Shown: positions 34,229-43,243 of the stretch, in pieces
Numbering within the stretch: position 1 is the stretch's first letter
Layout of the letters: each line of letters opens with the position of its first letter
Assembly (NCBI RefSeq): GCF_018449675.1
Contig: NZ_JAAVUZ010000001.1
Span: forward strand, 248,001-312,000
Direction of reading: 5' to 3'
DNA length: 64,000 nt
From: Glaciihabitans sp. dw_435
GTDB lineage: Bacteria; Actinomycetota; Actinomycetes; Actinomycetales; Microbacteriaceae
Translations under genes and position numbers: made by a program
The notes under the pieces: generated by a model
The model's input: the letters and a program-made list of their open reading frames with translations, nothing else
The model's database searches: none
What the model was told of the DNA's origin: nothing

Positions 34229-34522
34229 TTACGCGGCGCGGGCGATCTTCTGCATCAGTGCTTCGTCCGCGACGGCGCGGTGCTTCGGCAACTGGATGGC
34301 GACGATCAGCGAGACGGCCGCGGCCACGACGAAGCTGACGAGCCAGATCCATCCGCCGTCGAACGTCCAGCCGGCCCAGAGGAGCGCGACCCAGACCACC
34401 GAGGTGACCGCCGCGGCGATCGCCGGCAGCAGCACAACGCCGTAGGAGCGGTGCCCCTTGACGATGTAGCGCACGGCGAGGCCGATGATGGCACCGATGA
34501 TGGTCGAGAACAGCAGTTCCAT
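34229..34522 (-). CDS. Small membrane protein, 97 residues
   Basis: Three predicted transmembrane helices are visible: FSTIIGAIIGLAVRYIV, GVVLLPAIAAAVTSVVWVAL and IWLVSFVVAAAVSLIVAI. A basic loop (KGHRSYG) and a cytoplasmic tail (ALMQKIARA) accompany them. It begins 2 bases after the DUF3107 stop and is surely co-transcribed with it. I do not recognise a characterised family. Confidence 0.8.
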   Translation of the reverse strand: MELLFSTIIGAIIGLAVRYIVKGHRSYGVVLLPAIAAAVTSVVWVALLWAGWTFDGGWIWLVSFVVAAAVSLIVAIQLPKHRAVADEALMQKIARAA

Positions 34523-34524
34523 GA

Positions 34525-34749
34525 TTAGGCGATGAAGCCGACGCGGCGCGAGATCTCCGAGCCGATCTCGATGTAGGAGAAGGACGCGACGGGAACGATG
34601 TAGATCTTTCCCTTGTTGTCGCTGAGCTTGATGAACTTGCTGTCAGAAGCCAGCGTGTCCGCAATCACCTTCTCGATGTCCGCAGCGGTCTGCGAGGTCT
34701 CGAAGTTGATTTCACGGGGGCTGTTTGCAATGCCGATTCGAATGTCCAC
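34525..34749 (-). CDS. DUF3107 small conserved protein
   Basis: This 74-residue actinobacterial protein has the family pattern MDIRIGIANSPREI at the start and IYIVPVASFSYIEIG near the end, ending RRVGFIA. Members are predicted small alpha/beta proteins of unknown role, often beside a ferritin-like gene. The GTG start has TAATCT 6 bases before it and no Shine-Dalgarno site. It is divergent from adnA. Confidence 0.9.
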   Translation of the reverse strand: MDIRIGIANSPREINFETSQTAADIEKVIADTLASDSKFIKLSDNKGKIYIVPVASFSYIEIGSEISRRVGFIA

Positions 34750-34755
34750 GGCTAA

Positions 34756-34761
34756 AGATTA
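34756..34761 (-). promoter_or_regulatory. -10-like element for leaderless DUF3107-gene mRNA
   Basis: On the minus strand TAATCT is followed by TTAGCC and the GTG at 34749. This is one of the better -10 matches in the set. Confidence 0.55.
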
Positions 34762-34861
34762 CGACAGTTCGTCAGGGCCACTCGGCGTCGTTCGCCTGCG
34801 GCGGAACTGCGGGCTCGGGCAACACCGGCCGCGCGTGCCCGGAGATGTCGGCGGCCTCGGT

Positions 34862-34867
34862 TACTTT
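34862..34867 (+). promoter_or_regulatory. -10-like element for leaderless adnA mRNA
   Basis: TACTTT is followed by GGCGTAC (7 bases) and the GTG at 34875. An in-frame open region extends 150 bases upstream but overlaps this element and has no family similarity. Confidence 0.45.
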
Positions 34868-34874
34868 GGCGTAC

Positions 34875-37800
34875 GTGAGCATCCGTGGGTTTGAGAGACG
34901 AGGGTCGGATGACCCGGTGTCGACGCCCCTCTCGCTCGACGTTACCCAGGCCGCGGTACTCGCCCTTCCGGCCGACGCGTCCGCGGCAATCCTGGGTGCC
35001 CCGGGCACCGGCAAGACCACGACACTGATCGAACTCGTCGCCGACCGCGTGCTGCGCCTCGGGTGGCAGCCCGACGAGGTGATCGCGCTCACCCCGAGCC
35101 GCGCGTCGGCGACCCGGCTTCGGGACGCGCTTGCCCTGCGGCTCGGCATCGCCACGAACGGGCCGCTCGCCCGCACCGTCAACTCCCTTGCCTACGAGAT
35201 CGTCGGCACGGCCGCGCGGGCCGCCGGTGCCCAACCCCCGCGACTGGTCACTGGAGGTGAGCAGGATAGCGACATCGCCCAGCTTCTCGAGGGCCACGCC
35301 GAGGAGGGCGGCGGTCCGGAATGGCCCGACATGCTCGGCCCCGACGTGCGTCGCCTGCGCGGTTTCCGTACCGAGTTGCGGGAGCTCATGATGCGCGCGA
35401 CGGAATATGACGTCTCGCCGCAGCGTCTGCGGGTGCTCGCCCTCACGCACGGCCGGCCGGAGTGGGCGGCTGCCGGCGACTTCATCGAGGAATACCTCGA
35501 GATCCTCGGCAGCTTCCGTGAGAGCCAGCTCGACTCGACCGAGCTTGCGCGGTTCGCGGCATCCGCTATCGCGTCCACCCAGCCGGGGGAGCGCGTCGAG
35601 CGGTTGCGGCTCGTCGTCATCGACGACCTGCAGGAGGCCACCGAGTCGACCTTGTCCATCCTGCGGGCACTCGCGCGTCGCGGCGTCGCGATCGTCGCGT
35701 TTGGGGATCCGGATGTCGCGGCAAACGCATTCCGCGGTGGCGAGCCCGACGCGCTCGGTCGTCTCGCAACGCAGCTGGGTGTCGACGGGTTGCAGACCCT
35801 CACCCTCGGCACCTCGCACCGGCAGGGACCGGCACTGCGCGCCCTGACCTCCGCCGTCACCGAGCGCATCGGCACGGCGGCCGCGGGAGCGCAGCGGGCC
35901 GCCGTCGCGGGTGCCGCCGATGCCGAAACCCCCATCGTCAAGATCCTTGCCGCGTCGCCCGGCCGCCAGTGGTCCGCCGTCGCCCGGCAGCTGCGCGAAC
36001 TGCACCTCGTGCGGGGTGTCGCCTGGAACACCATGGCGGTCGTCGTGCGCAGCGGCGCGCAGATTGCCGCGATCCGTCGGGCGCTCGCGCTCGCCGAGGT
36101 GCCCGCGCGCACCACTGTCGGAGGCACGGCGCTTCGGGACGACCGGGCGGCGCGAGCCCTGCTCACCCTCGTCGACGTCGGTATCGGACGCACTCCGCTC
36201 ACGCCGCACTTGGCCGCGGAGTTGTTGGTTGGTCCCTTCGGGGGTCTCGACCGTCTCGCGCTGCGCCGCCTCCGTCTCGCCCTGCGCGCGGAGGAGCTGG
36301 CGGGCGGCAACAACCGCTCGAGCGACGAGCTGCTCGTCGAGGCGCTCGGTTCGCCCGGCCGGTTCGCCACCATCGACCACCGGGTCGGTCGCAACGCCGA
36401 TCGCCTGGCCGCGACCTTCGCCGCGCTGCGGGAGGCTCACGCGAACTCGGGCACGATCGAGGAGCTGTTCTGGCTCGCCTGGGAGCGCAGCGGACTGGCT
36501 CCCCTCTGGTTCGACCAGGCGCTGAGCGCTGGCATATCGGCGGCCGAAGCCAATGCCAACCTCGACGGCATCCTCGCGCTGTTCACGGCGGCCAAGCGCT
36601 ACGTCGAGCGCGACCCCGGAGGAGCACCGGAGGTGTTCCTCGAGAACGTCCTCGACGCGGAGGTGCCGGAAGACACCCTCGCGCCGCAGCCCAACGACGA
36701 CGCGCTGCTCGTCACAACTCCGTCCGGCATCGTCGGCCTCGAGTTCGACGTCGTGGTGGTGGCCAGCGTGCAGGATGGCGCGTGGCCGAACCTCCGCCTG
36801 CGCGGGTCGCTGCTCGGGCCGCAGGATCTCGTGCGCGCCGTGACCGGCGTTGCCACGGCCACGCTCGACGAGCGGCGGCTCGTGCTGGGCGATGAGCTGC
36901 GGATGTTCGCACTCGCGGTCTCCCGATCGCGCGGCCGGGTCATCCTCTCCGCTGTCGCCAACGAAGACGAAGCGCCGAGCCCGTTCCTGTCGCTCGCGCC
37001 GGTCGACACCCCCATCATCGACACGTCCTCTCTTCCGCCGCTGTCGCTGCGCGGACTCACCGGGCGCCTGCGCCGCGAGCTGGTGCAGCAGGGCCGCTCG
37101 TCGTCCGACCGCTCCGCTGCCGCCTCCGCGCTGGCGCAGCTGGCCGGCGCCAGCGTTCCCGGAGCCGACCCCGCCGAGTGGCACGGCATGCTCGACCCGT
37201 CGACCACCGAGCCGCTCTACCTCGACGACGAGACCATTCCCGTGTCGCCCTCGCGACTCAAGCGGTTCGAGGAGTCCCCGCTCGACTGGTTCGTCGAGAC
37301 CATCGCCGGGTCCACGTCGTCCAACGCCATGGGGCTTGGCACGATCCTGCATTGGGCGATGGAGACCGCGACCGATCCCAGCATTGACGCCATCTGGACG
37401 GCCGTCGAGTCGCGCTGGAATGAGCTGCTCTTCGAGTCTCCGTGGCTCGCCGAGAGCCAGAAACGTTCGGCGCGGGCGCTCGCCGCGGGCATCGCCGAAT
37501 ACCTGAACGACTTCCGGCGCGAGGGCAAGACCCTCGCCGCCGCCGAGCGCCGCTTCGTGCTCGAGATCGGGCGCGCCACGGTCAACGGGTCGATCGACCG
37601 TATCGAACGGTCGGCGGATGGCTCGGTGTCGATCGTTGACCTGAAGACCGGTAGCCCGATCACGCGTGCAGACGACCTCGCGGAGCATCCGCAACTCGGC
37701 GCCTACCAGCTCGCCTACGCGCAGGGGGTGCTCGACGAATTCCTCGACGAGTTCGGCCCCCACACCCCGGGCGGGGCGAAGCTGTTGTTCGTCAAGAAGG

Positions 37801-38003
37801 GCGTCAAGGGCAAGTTGTACCGCGAGGGACACCAGGCTGCGCTCGACGAGGAGCAACTCGAGGGATTCCGCACGCGCATCCGCCAGGCAGCCATCGGCAT
37901 GGCCGCCGCGGCTTTCGAGGGTGCCGTCGAACTGAGTACGTGGGGAGCGCAGGGGCCGACCGACCTCGCGATCCACCGGGTGAGGGCGGTGTCCAGTGAC
38001 TGA
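34875..38003 (+). CDS. adnA: AdnA-like helicase-nuclease subunit
   Basis: This is one subunit of the AdnAB heterodimer, the actinobacterial motor-nuclease that resects double-strand breaks. The 1042-residue product has Walker A GAPGTGKTT (residues 41-49), a weak motif II (VVIDDLQEAT), and later UvrD-type motifs (GIVGLEFDVVVVAS). A PD-(D/E)XK nuclease domain has the core IVDLKTGSP with QLGAYQLAY. The protein contains no cysteine, and the usual CPLxW of Fe-S nuclease domains reads ESPLDWF near residue 804. It overlaps adnB by 8 bases. Confidence 0.9.
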   Translation: MSIRGFERRGSDDPVSTPLSLDVTQAAVLALPADASAAILGAPGTGKTTTLIELVADRVLRLGWQPDEVIALTPSRASATRLRDALALRLGIATNGPLARTVNSLAYEIVGTAARAAGAQPPRLVTGGEQDSDIAQLLEGHAEEGGGPEWPDMLGPDVRRLRGFRTELRELMMRATEYDVSPQRLRVLALTHGRPEWAAAGDFIEEYLEILGSFRESQLDSTELARFAASAIASTQPGERVERLRLVVIDDLQEATESTLSILRALARRGVAIVAFGDPDVAANAFRGGEPDALGRLATQLGVDGLQTLTLGTSHRQGPALRALTSAVTERIGTAAAGAQRAAVAGAADAETPIVKILAASPGRQWSAVARQLRELHLVRGVAWNTMAVVVRSGAQIAAIRRALALAEVPARTTVGGTALRDDRAARALLTLVDVGIGRTPLTPHLAAELLVGPFGGLDRLALRRLRLALRAEELAGGNNRSSDELLVEALGSPGRFATIDHRVGRNADRLAATFAALREAHANSGTIEELFWLAWERSGLAPLWFDQALSAGISAAEANANLDGILALFTAAKRYVERDPGGAPEVFLENVLDAEVPEDTLAPQPNDDALLVTTPSGIVGLEFDVVVVASVQDGAWPNLRLRGSLLGPQDLVRAVTGVATATLDERRLVLGDELRMFALAVSRSRGRVILSAVANEDEAPSPFLSLAPVDTPIIDTSSLPPLSLRGLTGRLRRELVQQGRSSSDRSAAASALAQLAGASVPGADPAEWHGMLDPSTTEPLYLDDETIPVSPSRLKRFEESPLDWFVETIAGSTSSNAMGLGTILHWAMETATDPSIDAIWTAVESRWNELLFESPWLAESQKRSARALAAGIAEYLNDFRREGKTLAAAERRFVLEIGRATVNGSIDRIERSADGSVSIVDLKTGSPITRADDLAEHPQLGAYQLAYAQGVLDEFLDEFGPHTPGGAKLLFVKKGVKGKLYREGHQAALDEEQLEGFRTRIRQAAIGMAAAAFEGAVELSTWGAQGPTDLAIHRVRAVSSD

Positions 38004-41000
38004 TCTCACAGACGTGTCGATGGCGGATGCCCCGGGCATCCGTCTTGCCGTGGGTGCGAACGACATCGCCGACGCGCTCGGTATGTTCCGCCCGACCGAA
38101 CAGCAGCGTGCTGTCATCGAGGCGCCCCTGACGCCCGCCCTCGTGGTCGCGGGAGCCGGCAGCGGCAAGACCGAGACCATGGCCAACCGCGTGCTGTGGC
38201 TTCTGGCCAATGGGCACGTGCGCGCCGGCGAGATCCTCGGGCTCACCTTCACGCGCAAGGCGGCGGGGGAACTCGCGCAACGCATCCGCGATCGCATCGA
38301 TCAGCTCGCCGACGCGGGGCTCGTGCCGGGGGACTACGACGCGTTCGACGCGCCCATCGTCGCCACCTACAACTCGTTCTCCAACACTATCTACCGCGAC
38401 CACGCCATCCTGCTCGGGCGCGAGAGCGACGGTGACGTGCTGGGGGAGGCGTCCGCGTGGCAGCTCGCCCGCTCGATCGTCGTCTCCAGCCACGATGAAC
38501 GGCTCGCCACGCTCGACAAGAGTGTCGACACGATCACCAAGGCCGTGCTGAACCTCAGCCACGCGGTCACCGAGAATCTCGCCGACGCCGAGGAAGTGCG
38601 GGCCATGGCCGCGCGCTTCGGTGTGCTCGCTGACCTGCCGCCGGGCGGTCGCGGTGAATACGCCGCGGTCGCCGATCTGGCCCGCACGGTGAGCAGCCTC
38701 GACCCCCTTCTCGACCTCGCCCTGCAGTTCTCCGCGGCAAAGGCGAGCCGTGGTTTCGTCGAGTACTCCGACCAGGTGGCGCTCGCGCTGGAGATCGTGC
38801 GCAAGGTTCCCCGCGTCGGCGAAGAACTTCGTGCCCGCCATCGGGTCGTGCTGCTCGACGAGTACCAGGACACGAGCGTCGTGCAGACCTGGCTGCTGTC
38901 GGAGCTGTTCGCCGGCCAGCCCGTCATGGCCGTCGGCGACCCCAACCAGTCGATCTACGGCTGGCGTGGTGCCAGCGCCGCCAACCTCGAGGGCTTCGCC
39001 ACCCAGTTCGGCAACGGGCGCGTCGAGAACTTCAACCTCACCACGAGCTGGCGCAACGGCCACCGCATCCTCTCGGTCGCCAATGCCCTCGTCGAACCGC
39101 TCATCCCCGAAACCCGGGTGCGCGTGGAACGGCTCGACGCCGGCCCCATCGCCAGTGACCTGCCGGTGGACGTGCTCGTCGCCGAGACCGTCGAGGACGA
39201 AGCGGATGCCACGGCGCGCTGGCTCAAGCAACACCTCGCCCCGCTCGACCCGAAGACCGGCCTGCCGCCCACAGCGGCGTTGCTGTTCCGCGCGCGCAAG
39301 AGCCAGCCGTGGTTCATTGCGGCCCTGCGCAAGCACCAGATTCCCTTCCACGTGCTGGGTGTCGGAGGGCTGATGGCCGAACCCGAGATCGCCGACCTCG
39401 TGAGCGCGCTGCGGGTGCTCAACGACCCGACCGCCGGCAGCGAGCTCATCCGCCTGCTCGCCGGATCACGCTGGCGCATCGGCGTGCGCGACCTGCACGC
39501 CCTGCACCGTGTCGCCTCATGGCTGCGGGACCGCGACTATGCCCAGAAGCCGTACGAGGACGACGTGAAGGACCAGCTCCGGTCATCCGTCGCCGATGGA
39601 GAGGGCGGGTCGATCGTCGACGCTCTCGACTTCGTCGCCACCGCCCGCGACGGGCACAGCCAGCTGGAGAAATTCAGCGAGCTGGGACTGACCCGCCTGC
39701 GGGATGCGGGCAAGACCTTCGCCCGCCTGCGCCAGCGCTCCGGCCTCGACCTTCTCGACTTCATCACCGTCGTGGAGCAGGAACTCATGCTCGACATCGA
39801 GGTCGTCGCCAACGACTTTCGCGCCCTCGGGGGCGCCAACCGGGAGGCGTTCTTCGATGCCCTCGGCAGCTTCATCGCCGTTGACGACAGCTCGACGCTC
39901 GGGGGTTTCCTCGGGTGGTTGAAGGAGGCGGAGTGGCGCGACGGCCTGGCTCCGCGACCCGAAAAGGCCGAGGCAGGCACCGTGCAGCTGCTGACGATCC
40001 ACGGGTCGAAGGGGCTCGAGTGGGATCTCGTCGCGGTGCCACGACTGGTCGAGGACGAGCTACCCGGCAAGCCCCTCGAGGGATCCGGTGGATGGCTGTC
40101 GTTTGGCTCCCTGCCGTGGCCGTTCCGGGGAGACGCCGCAGAGCTGCCCGAATTCCTGTGGGAGCTCGCCGAGTCCCGCAAGGACGTGCTCGAGTCCAAA
40201 GCCGAATTCGGCGAACTCGTCTCGCACCGCCACGAGTTGGAGGAGCGACGTCTCGCCTACGTGGCCGTTACGCGGGCCCGGCACTCGCTGCTGCTGACGG
40301 CGTCGTTCTGGGCGACCCAGACCAAGCCGCGCCGTCCCAGCTCCTTCCTGCGGGAACTTGAGGCCGCGGGGGTCATCGACGCGCTGCCGGAGGCGAGCGA
40401 GTTCGACGACAACCCGCTGGGCGACCAGGGCGAGATGATGTCGTGGCCGCTCGATCCGCTCGGCTCGCGCCGGTCGCGTGTCGAGGAAGCGGCGGAGGCC
40501 GTGCGCGCCGCCGACCCGCAGGCGACGGGGCGCTGGGGCGCCGAACTCGAGCTGCTGCTGGCCGAGCGCGCCGCACGGCTGAATGGCGCCGAAGTCGTGG
40601 CCGTGCCGACCCGCGTTCCCGCATCCAGGTTCAAGGACTTCGTCACCGACCCCGCCGCGGTCGCCGCATCGCTGCGCCGTCCGATGCCGGAACGGCCGTA
40701 CCGGGCGACCCGGCTCGGCACCCTGTTTCACGGCTGGGTGGAGCAGCGCTACGGCGAATCCGGTGGAGGTTTCGAGGAACTGGACGCGCTGTCGACCGAG
40801 GTCGATGGCGACACGATCGCCGTCGACGACACCGAATTCGCCCGACTCAAGGCCATCTTCGAGCGTTCCCCGTGGGCGATGCGTGCCCCGGTGGAGGTGG
40901 AGCGGGAGATCCACCTCATCCTCGACGGGCAGATCTTCGTGTGCAAGATCGACGCCGTGTACTTCGACGGCGAGCGCTACCAGGTCGTCGACTGGAAGAC

Positions 41001-41214
41001 AGGAAAGGCCCCGAAGACCGCGAAGGACCTCGAGGACAAGCAACTACAGCTTGCGCTCTACCGGCTCGCTTATGCGCGCTGGAAGGACATCGATCCCGAA
41101 CTGATCGACGCCGTCTTCTACTACGTCTCCGACGACCGCGTGATCACGCCGGAGCGCATTTTCGACGAGCAGGAATTGCTCGCACTGTGGCGGGCGTCGC
41201 TCGGCGAAGCCTAG
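37996..41214 (+). CDS. adnB: AdnB-like helicase-nuclease subunit
   Basis: This is the partner motor-nuclease of AdnA, 1072 residues. UvrD-family motifs are intact: Walker A AGAGSGKTE (residues 52-60), Ia GLTFTRKAAGEL, II VVLLDEYQDTS, III GDPNQSIYGWRGA, IV TSWRNGHRIL, V TIHGSKGLEWD and VI VAVTRARHSL. The C-terminal PD-(D/E)XK nuclease has FVCKIDAVY, VVDWKTGKAP and QLQLALYRLAYA. The GTG start overlaps the adnA stop, indicating coupled translation. Together the pair should process DNA ends for repair. Confidence 0.93.
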   Translation: MTDLTDVSMADAPGIRLAVGANDIADALGMFRPTEQQRAVIEAPLTPALVVAGAGSGKTETMANRVLWLLANGHVRAGEILGLTFTRKAAGELAQRIRDRIDQLADAGLVPGDYDAFDAPIVATYNSFSNTIYRDHAILLGRESDGDVLGEASAWQLARSIVVSSHDERLATLDKSVDTITKAVLNLSHAVTENLADAEEVRAMAARFGVLADLPPGGRGEYAAVADLARTVSSLDPLLDLALQFSAAKASRGFVEYSDQVALALEIVRKVPRVGEELRARHRVVLLDEYQDTSVVQTWLLSELFAGQPVMAVGDPNQSIYGWRGASAANLEGFATQFGNGRVENFNLTTSWRNGHRILSVANALVEPLIPETRVRVERLDAGPIASDLPVDVLVAETVEDEADATARWLKQHLAPLDPKTGLPPTAALLFRARKSQPWFIAALRKHQIPFHVLGVGGLMAEPEIADLVSALRVLNDPTAGSELIRLLAGSRWRIGVRDLHALHRVASWLRDRDYAQKPYEDDVKDQLRSSVADGEGGSIVDALDFVATARDGHSQLEKFSELGLTRLRDAGKTFARLRQRSGLDLLDFITVVEQELMLDIEVVANDFRALGGANREAFFDALGSFIAVDDSSTLGGFLGWLKEAEWRDGLAPRPEKAEAGTVQLLTIHGSKGLEWDLVAVPRLVEDELPGKPLEGSGGWLSFGSLPWPFRGDAAELPEFLWELAESRKDVLESKAEFGELVSHRHELEERRLAYVAVTRARHSLLLTASFWATQTKPRRPSSFLRELEAAGVIDALPEASEFDDNPLGDQGEMMSWPLDPLGSRRSRVEEAAEAVRAADPQATGRWGAELELLLAERAARLNGAEVVAVPTRVPASRFKDFVTDPAAVAASLRRPMPERPYRATRLGTLFHGWVEQRYGESGGGFEELDALSTEVDGDTIAVDDTEFARLKAIFERSPWAMRAPVEVEREIHLILDGQIFVCKIDAVYFDGERYQVVDWKTGKAPKTAKDLEDKQLQLALYRLAYARWKDIDPELIDAVFYYVSDDRVITPERIFDEQELLALWRASLGEA

Positions 41215-41222
41215 GCGGGAAG

Positions 41223-41255
41223 GCCAGACAGGCAGCGCCAGTGGGCGTTGCTGGC
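41223..41255. terminator. Hairpin between adnB and the APH-like gene
   Basis: GCCAG (41223-41227) pairs with CTGGC (41251-41255), and CAGCGCC pairs with GGCGTTG inside it around AGTG. It lies between two convergent stop codons. Confidence 0.55.
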
Positions 41256-42247
41256 TAGATCGCGCGTTCGCTGCGGTCGAGCATCTGCTCGACCTCGTCG
41301 ACGGCCATCGTCGGCATGGTCTGCGGGCCGATCGGGTTCATGACATCGTTCTGAACCGAGTCGAGCAGACGGTGAAGCATGTCGACCGCGTCATCCACGA
41401 TCTCCGTGCTCTTGGTGTCGGTGCCGTGCAGCAGCCACTTGGCGATCTCCAGCTCCGCATAGAGCATGGCGCGCTGGCGAACCTGACGGTCGGCGCCGCC
41501 GCGCTCGTGGTTGTAGGCGTCGAACGCTGCCTCGGCCACACCCTCGCCACGGGCGCCCAGCAGCCAGAACATGTCGCGGGCGGGATCGCCGACGCGCAGT
41601 TCCTGCCAGCCGAGAACACCCTTGACCTCGTTGTCGCCCGTGAGGAACGACTCGGCGCTGAGGGACCCGTTGATGACCGTGGGGGAGTACTGCCACAGGC
41701 TTGACTCCTCGGTCGCCGCCTCCCAGCGGGCGAGAAGCGCGGCCGGCACGAGGGCGGTGGCCGCGGCGCGATCGATGATCGTGATGCAGGCGCGCAGGCT
41801 CTCGATGGGAGTCAGGTGCGGCAGCCCCGCGTCGGTGACGAAGCTCGTCGGCAGCGTGTGAATGGCGGCGATGGCACGGCCAATGGATGACCCGAGCTCG
41901 GCTCCGACCGATCCGAGAGCAACCTTCGTGCCGTACACAAACTCGTAGACGACGACACGGGTGCCCTGCACGGGAGCCTGGCCGGCGTAGGTGGAGACGG
42001 CGAAGGGAAGCCGGGTACGAACGCCGGCGCTGAGCGCGCGGATGGCGACGAGGTCGGCAGCCTGCTCCGCTTCGGCGCGGGCGTTGAGCGGCATCCGGAT
42101 AATCCAGTGGTGTCCCGCGCGGTCGGTGAGGAGGGCGGAGTCAAAATCGTTGTGGGCGCGGGTCCCGAAGATGGTGGCCGCGACGATGTCGATTCCGGGC
42201 ACGGCCGCCGTCGAGAGCGCGGCTAGAGTGAGATGGGATCGAGCCAT
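41255..42247 (-). CDS. APH-fold phosphotransferase-like protein, probably catalytically inactive
   Basis: The 330-residue product has the aminoglycoside-phosphotransferase/choline-kinase fold. The C-lobe pattern is clear (VGDPARDMFWLLGARG is the usual block after the metal site). The catalytic HGD motif is replaced by N193-G194-S195 and the metal-binding IDW by LGW (212-214). Both the catalytic base and the Mg2+ ligand are therefore missing. It may bind a ligand or partner rather than phosphorylate. The ATG has TACCCT 6 bases upstream. It is convergent with adnB and divergent from nudC. Confidence 0.8.
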   Translation of the reverse strand: MARSHLTLAALSTAAVPGIDIVAATIFGTRAHNDFDSALLTDRAGHHWIIRMPLNARAEAEQAADLVAIRALSAGVRTRLPFAVSTYAGQAPVQGTRVVVYEFVYGTKVALGSVGAELGSSIGRAIAAIHTLPTSFVTDAGLPHLTPIESLRACITIIDRAAATALVPAALLARWEAATEESSLWQYSPTVINGSLSAESFLTGDNEVKGVLGWQELRVGDPARDMFWLLGARGEGVAEAAFDAYNHERGGADRQVRQRAMLYAELEIAKWLLHGTDTKSTEIVDDAVDMLHRLLDSVQNDVMNPIGPQTMPTMAVDEVEQMLDRSERAI

Positions 42248-42253
42248 GACTTC

Positions 42254-42259
42254 AGGGTA
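42254..42259 (-). promoter_or_regulatory. -10-like element for the leaderless APH-like gene
   Basis: On the minus strand TACCCT is followed by GAAGTC and the ATG at 42247. There is no Shine-Dalgarno site. Confidence 0.5.
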
Positions 42260-42313
42260 AGTCGATCGGCCCCCACAACGCACGTACGCCACGCCTTTCT
42301 GATGGGTCACTGA

Positions 42314-43243
42314 ATGTCACAATCCTTTTTGGCCCGTTTGCCGCTGTCCCGCTACGAGGTCGATCGTGACTATCTCGCCCGCGACAACGACAACCTCTTC
42401 GACGATCTCTGGCTCGATCCGACCACCCGCGTCCTGCCGATTTACCAGGGCACCGCGCTGCTCTCGTCGCCCACGAGCCTTGCCCTGCTGCCGGTAGGGG
42501 CGGTGCCCGACTCCGAACTGCTCGTCTACCTCGGCCGGTCCACCTCCACCACCAGCCCCGAGCCCGTCGGCACCCCGATCGTTGCCGCCGTGCTGTCCGA
42601 CGCCGGCCACCTCGCCGAGTCCGACTGGGCGAGCCTGCGCACCCTCGGCACCCGCCTCAGCGACCGCGACGCCGGCATTCTCACCGAGGCCCTCGGCATC
42701 ATCAACTGGCATGCATCCCACGGGTTCTCCCCGCGCACCGGAGCCCCGACCATCGTCGCCAAGGGCGGATGGGTGCGCCGCGATCCGGTCTCGCAGACCG
42801 AGGTCTTCCCGCGCACGGACGCCGCCATCATCGTCGGCATCACCGATGCGGACGACCGCATGCTTCTCGGGTCAAACGCGCTGTGGGAGAGCAACCGGTA
42901 TTCGCTGCTGGCCGGGTTTGTCGAGCCGGGCGAATCGCTCGAGGCAGCCGTCATCCGCGAAGTCTTCGAAGAATCCGGCGTGCACGTCGTCGATCCCGTG
43001 TATCTCGGCAGCCAGCCCTGGCCGTTTCCCGCGTCCCTCATGCTCGGCTTCACCGCACGGGTCGACACCGCAACGGATGGGGCGACGACTCCCGATGGAA
43101 ACGAGATCCTCGACCTGCGCTGGTTCAGTCGCGATGAGCTGACGGCCGCGCTCGGCGAAATCCTGCTGCCCGGACCGGTCTCGATCGCCCGCGCGATCAT
43201 CGAAGAGTGGTACGGCGGCCCCATCAACGACGGGCAGCAGTGA
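42314..43243 (+). CDS. nudC: NAD+ diphosphatase NudC (Nudix hydrolase)
   Basis: This enzyme splits NADH/NAD+ into NMN and AMP; relatives also remove NAD caps from RNA. The 309-residue product has the Nudix box GFVEPGESLE...REVFEESGV (residues 201-223) and the NudC-specific SQPWPFPASLM (233-243). The four cysteines of the zinc ribbon between the N-domain and the Nudix domain are replaced: FSPRTGAP (S139, T142) and RRDPVSQ (D157, S160). The start codon lacks a strong Shine-Dalgarno site. The stop overlaps uvrD2 as GTGA. Confidence 0.92.
   Translation: MSQSFLARLPLSRYEVDRDYLARDNDNLFDDLWLDPTTRVLPIYQGTALLSSPTSLALLPVGAVPDSELLVYLGRSTSTTSPEPVGTPIVAAVLSDAGHLAESDWASLRTLGTRLSDRDAGILTEALGIINWHASHGFSPRTGAPTIVAKGGWVRRDPVSQTEVFPRTDAAIIVGITDADDRMLLGSNALWESNRYSLLAGFVEPGESLEAAVIREVFEESGVHVVDPVYLGSQPWPFPASLMLGFTARVDTATDGATTPDGNEILDLRWFSRDELTAALGEILLPGPVSIARAIIEEWYGGPINDGQQ

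Noticed and set aside
34752-38297. A very long open frame on the minus strand (about 1180 codons) opposite adnA
   Set aside because: It is the antisense shadow of adnA and the start of adnB. Its product is low-complexity, Arg/Glu/Gly-rich and without domain motifs, whereas the plus strand has clear helicase and nuclease motifs.
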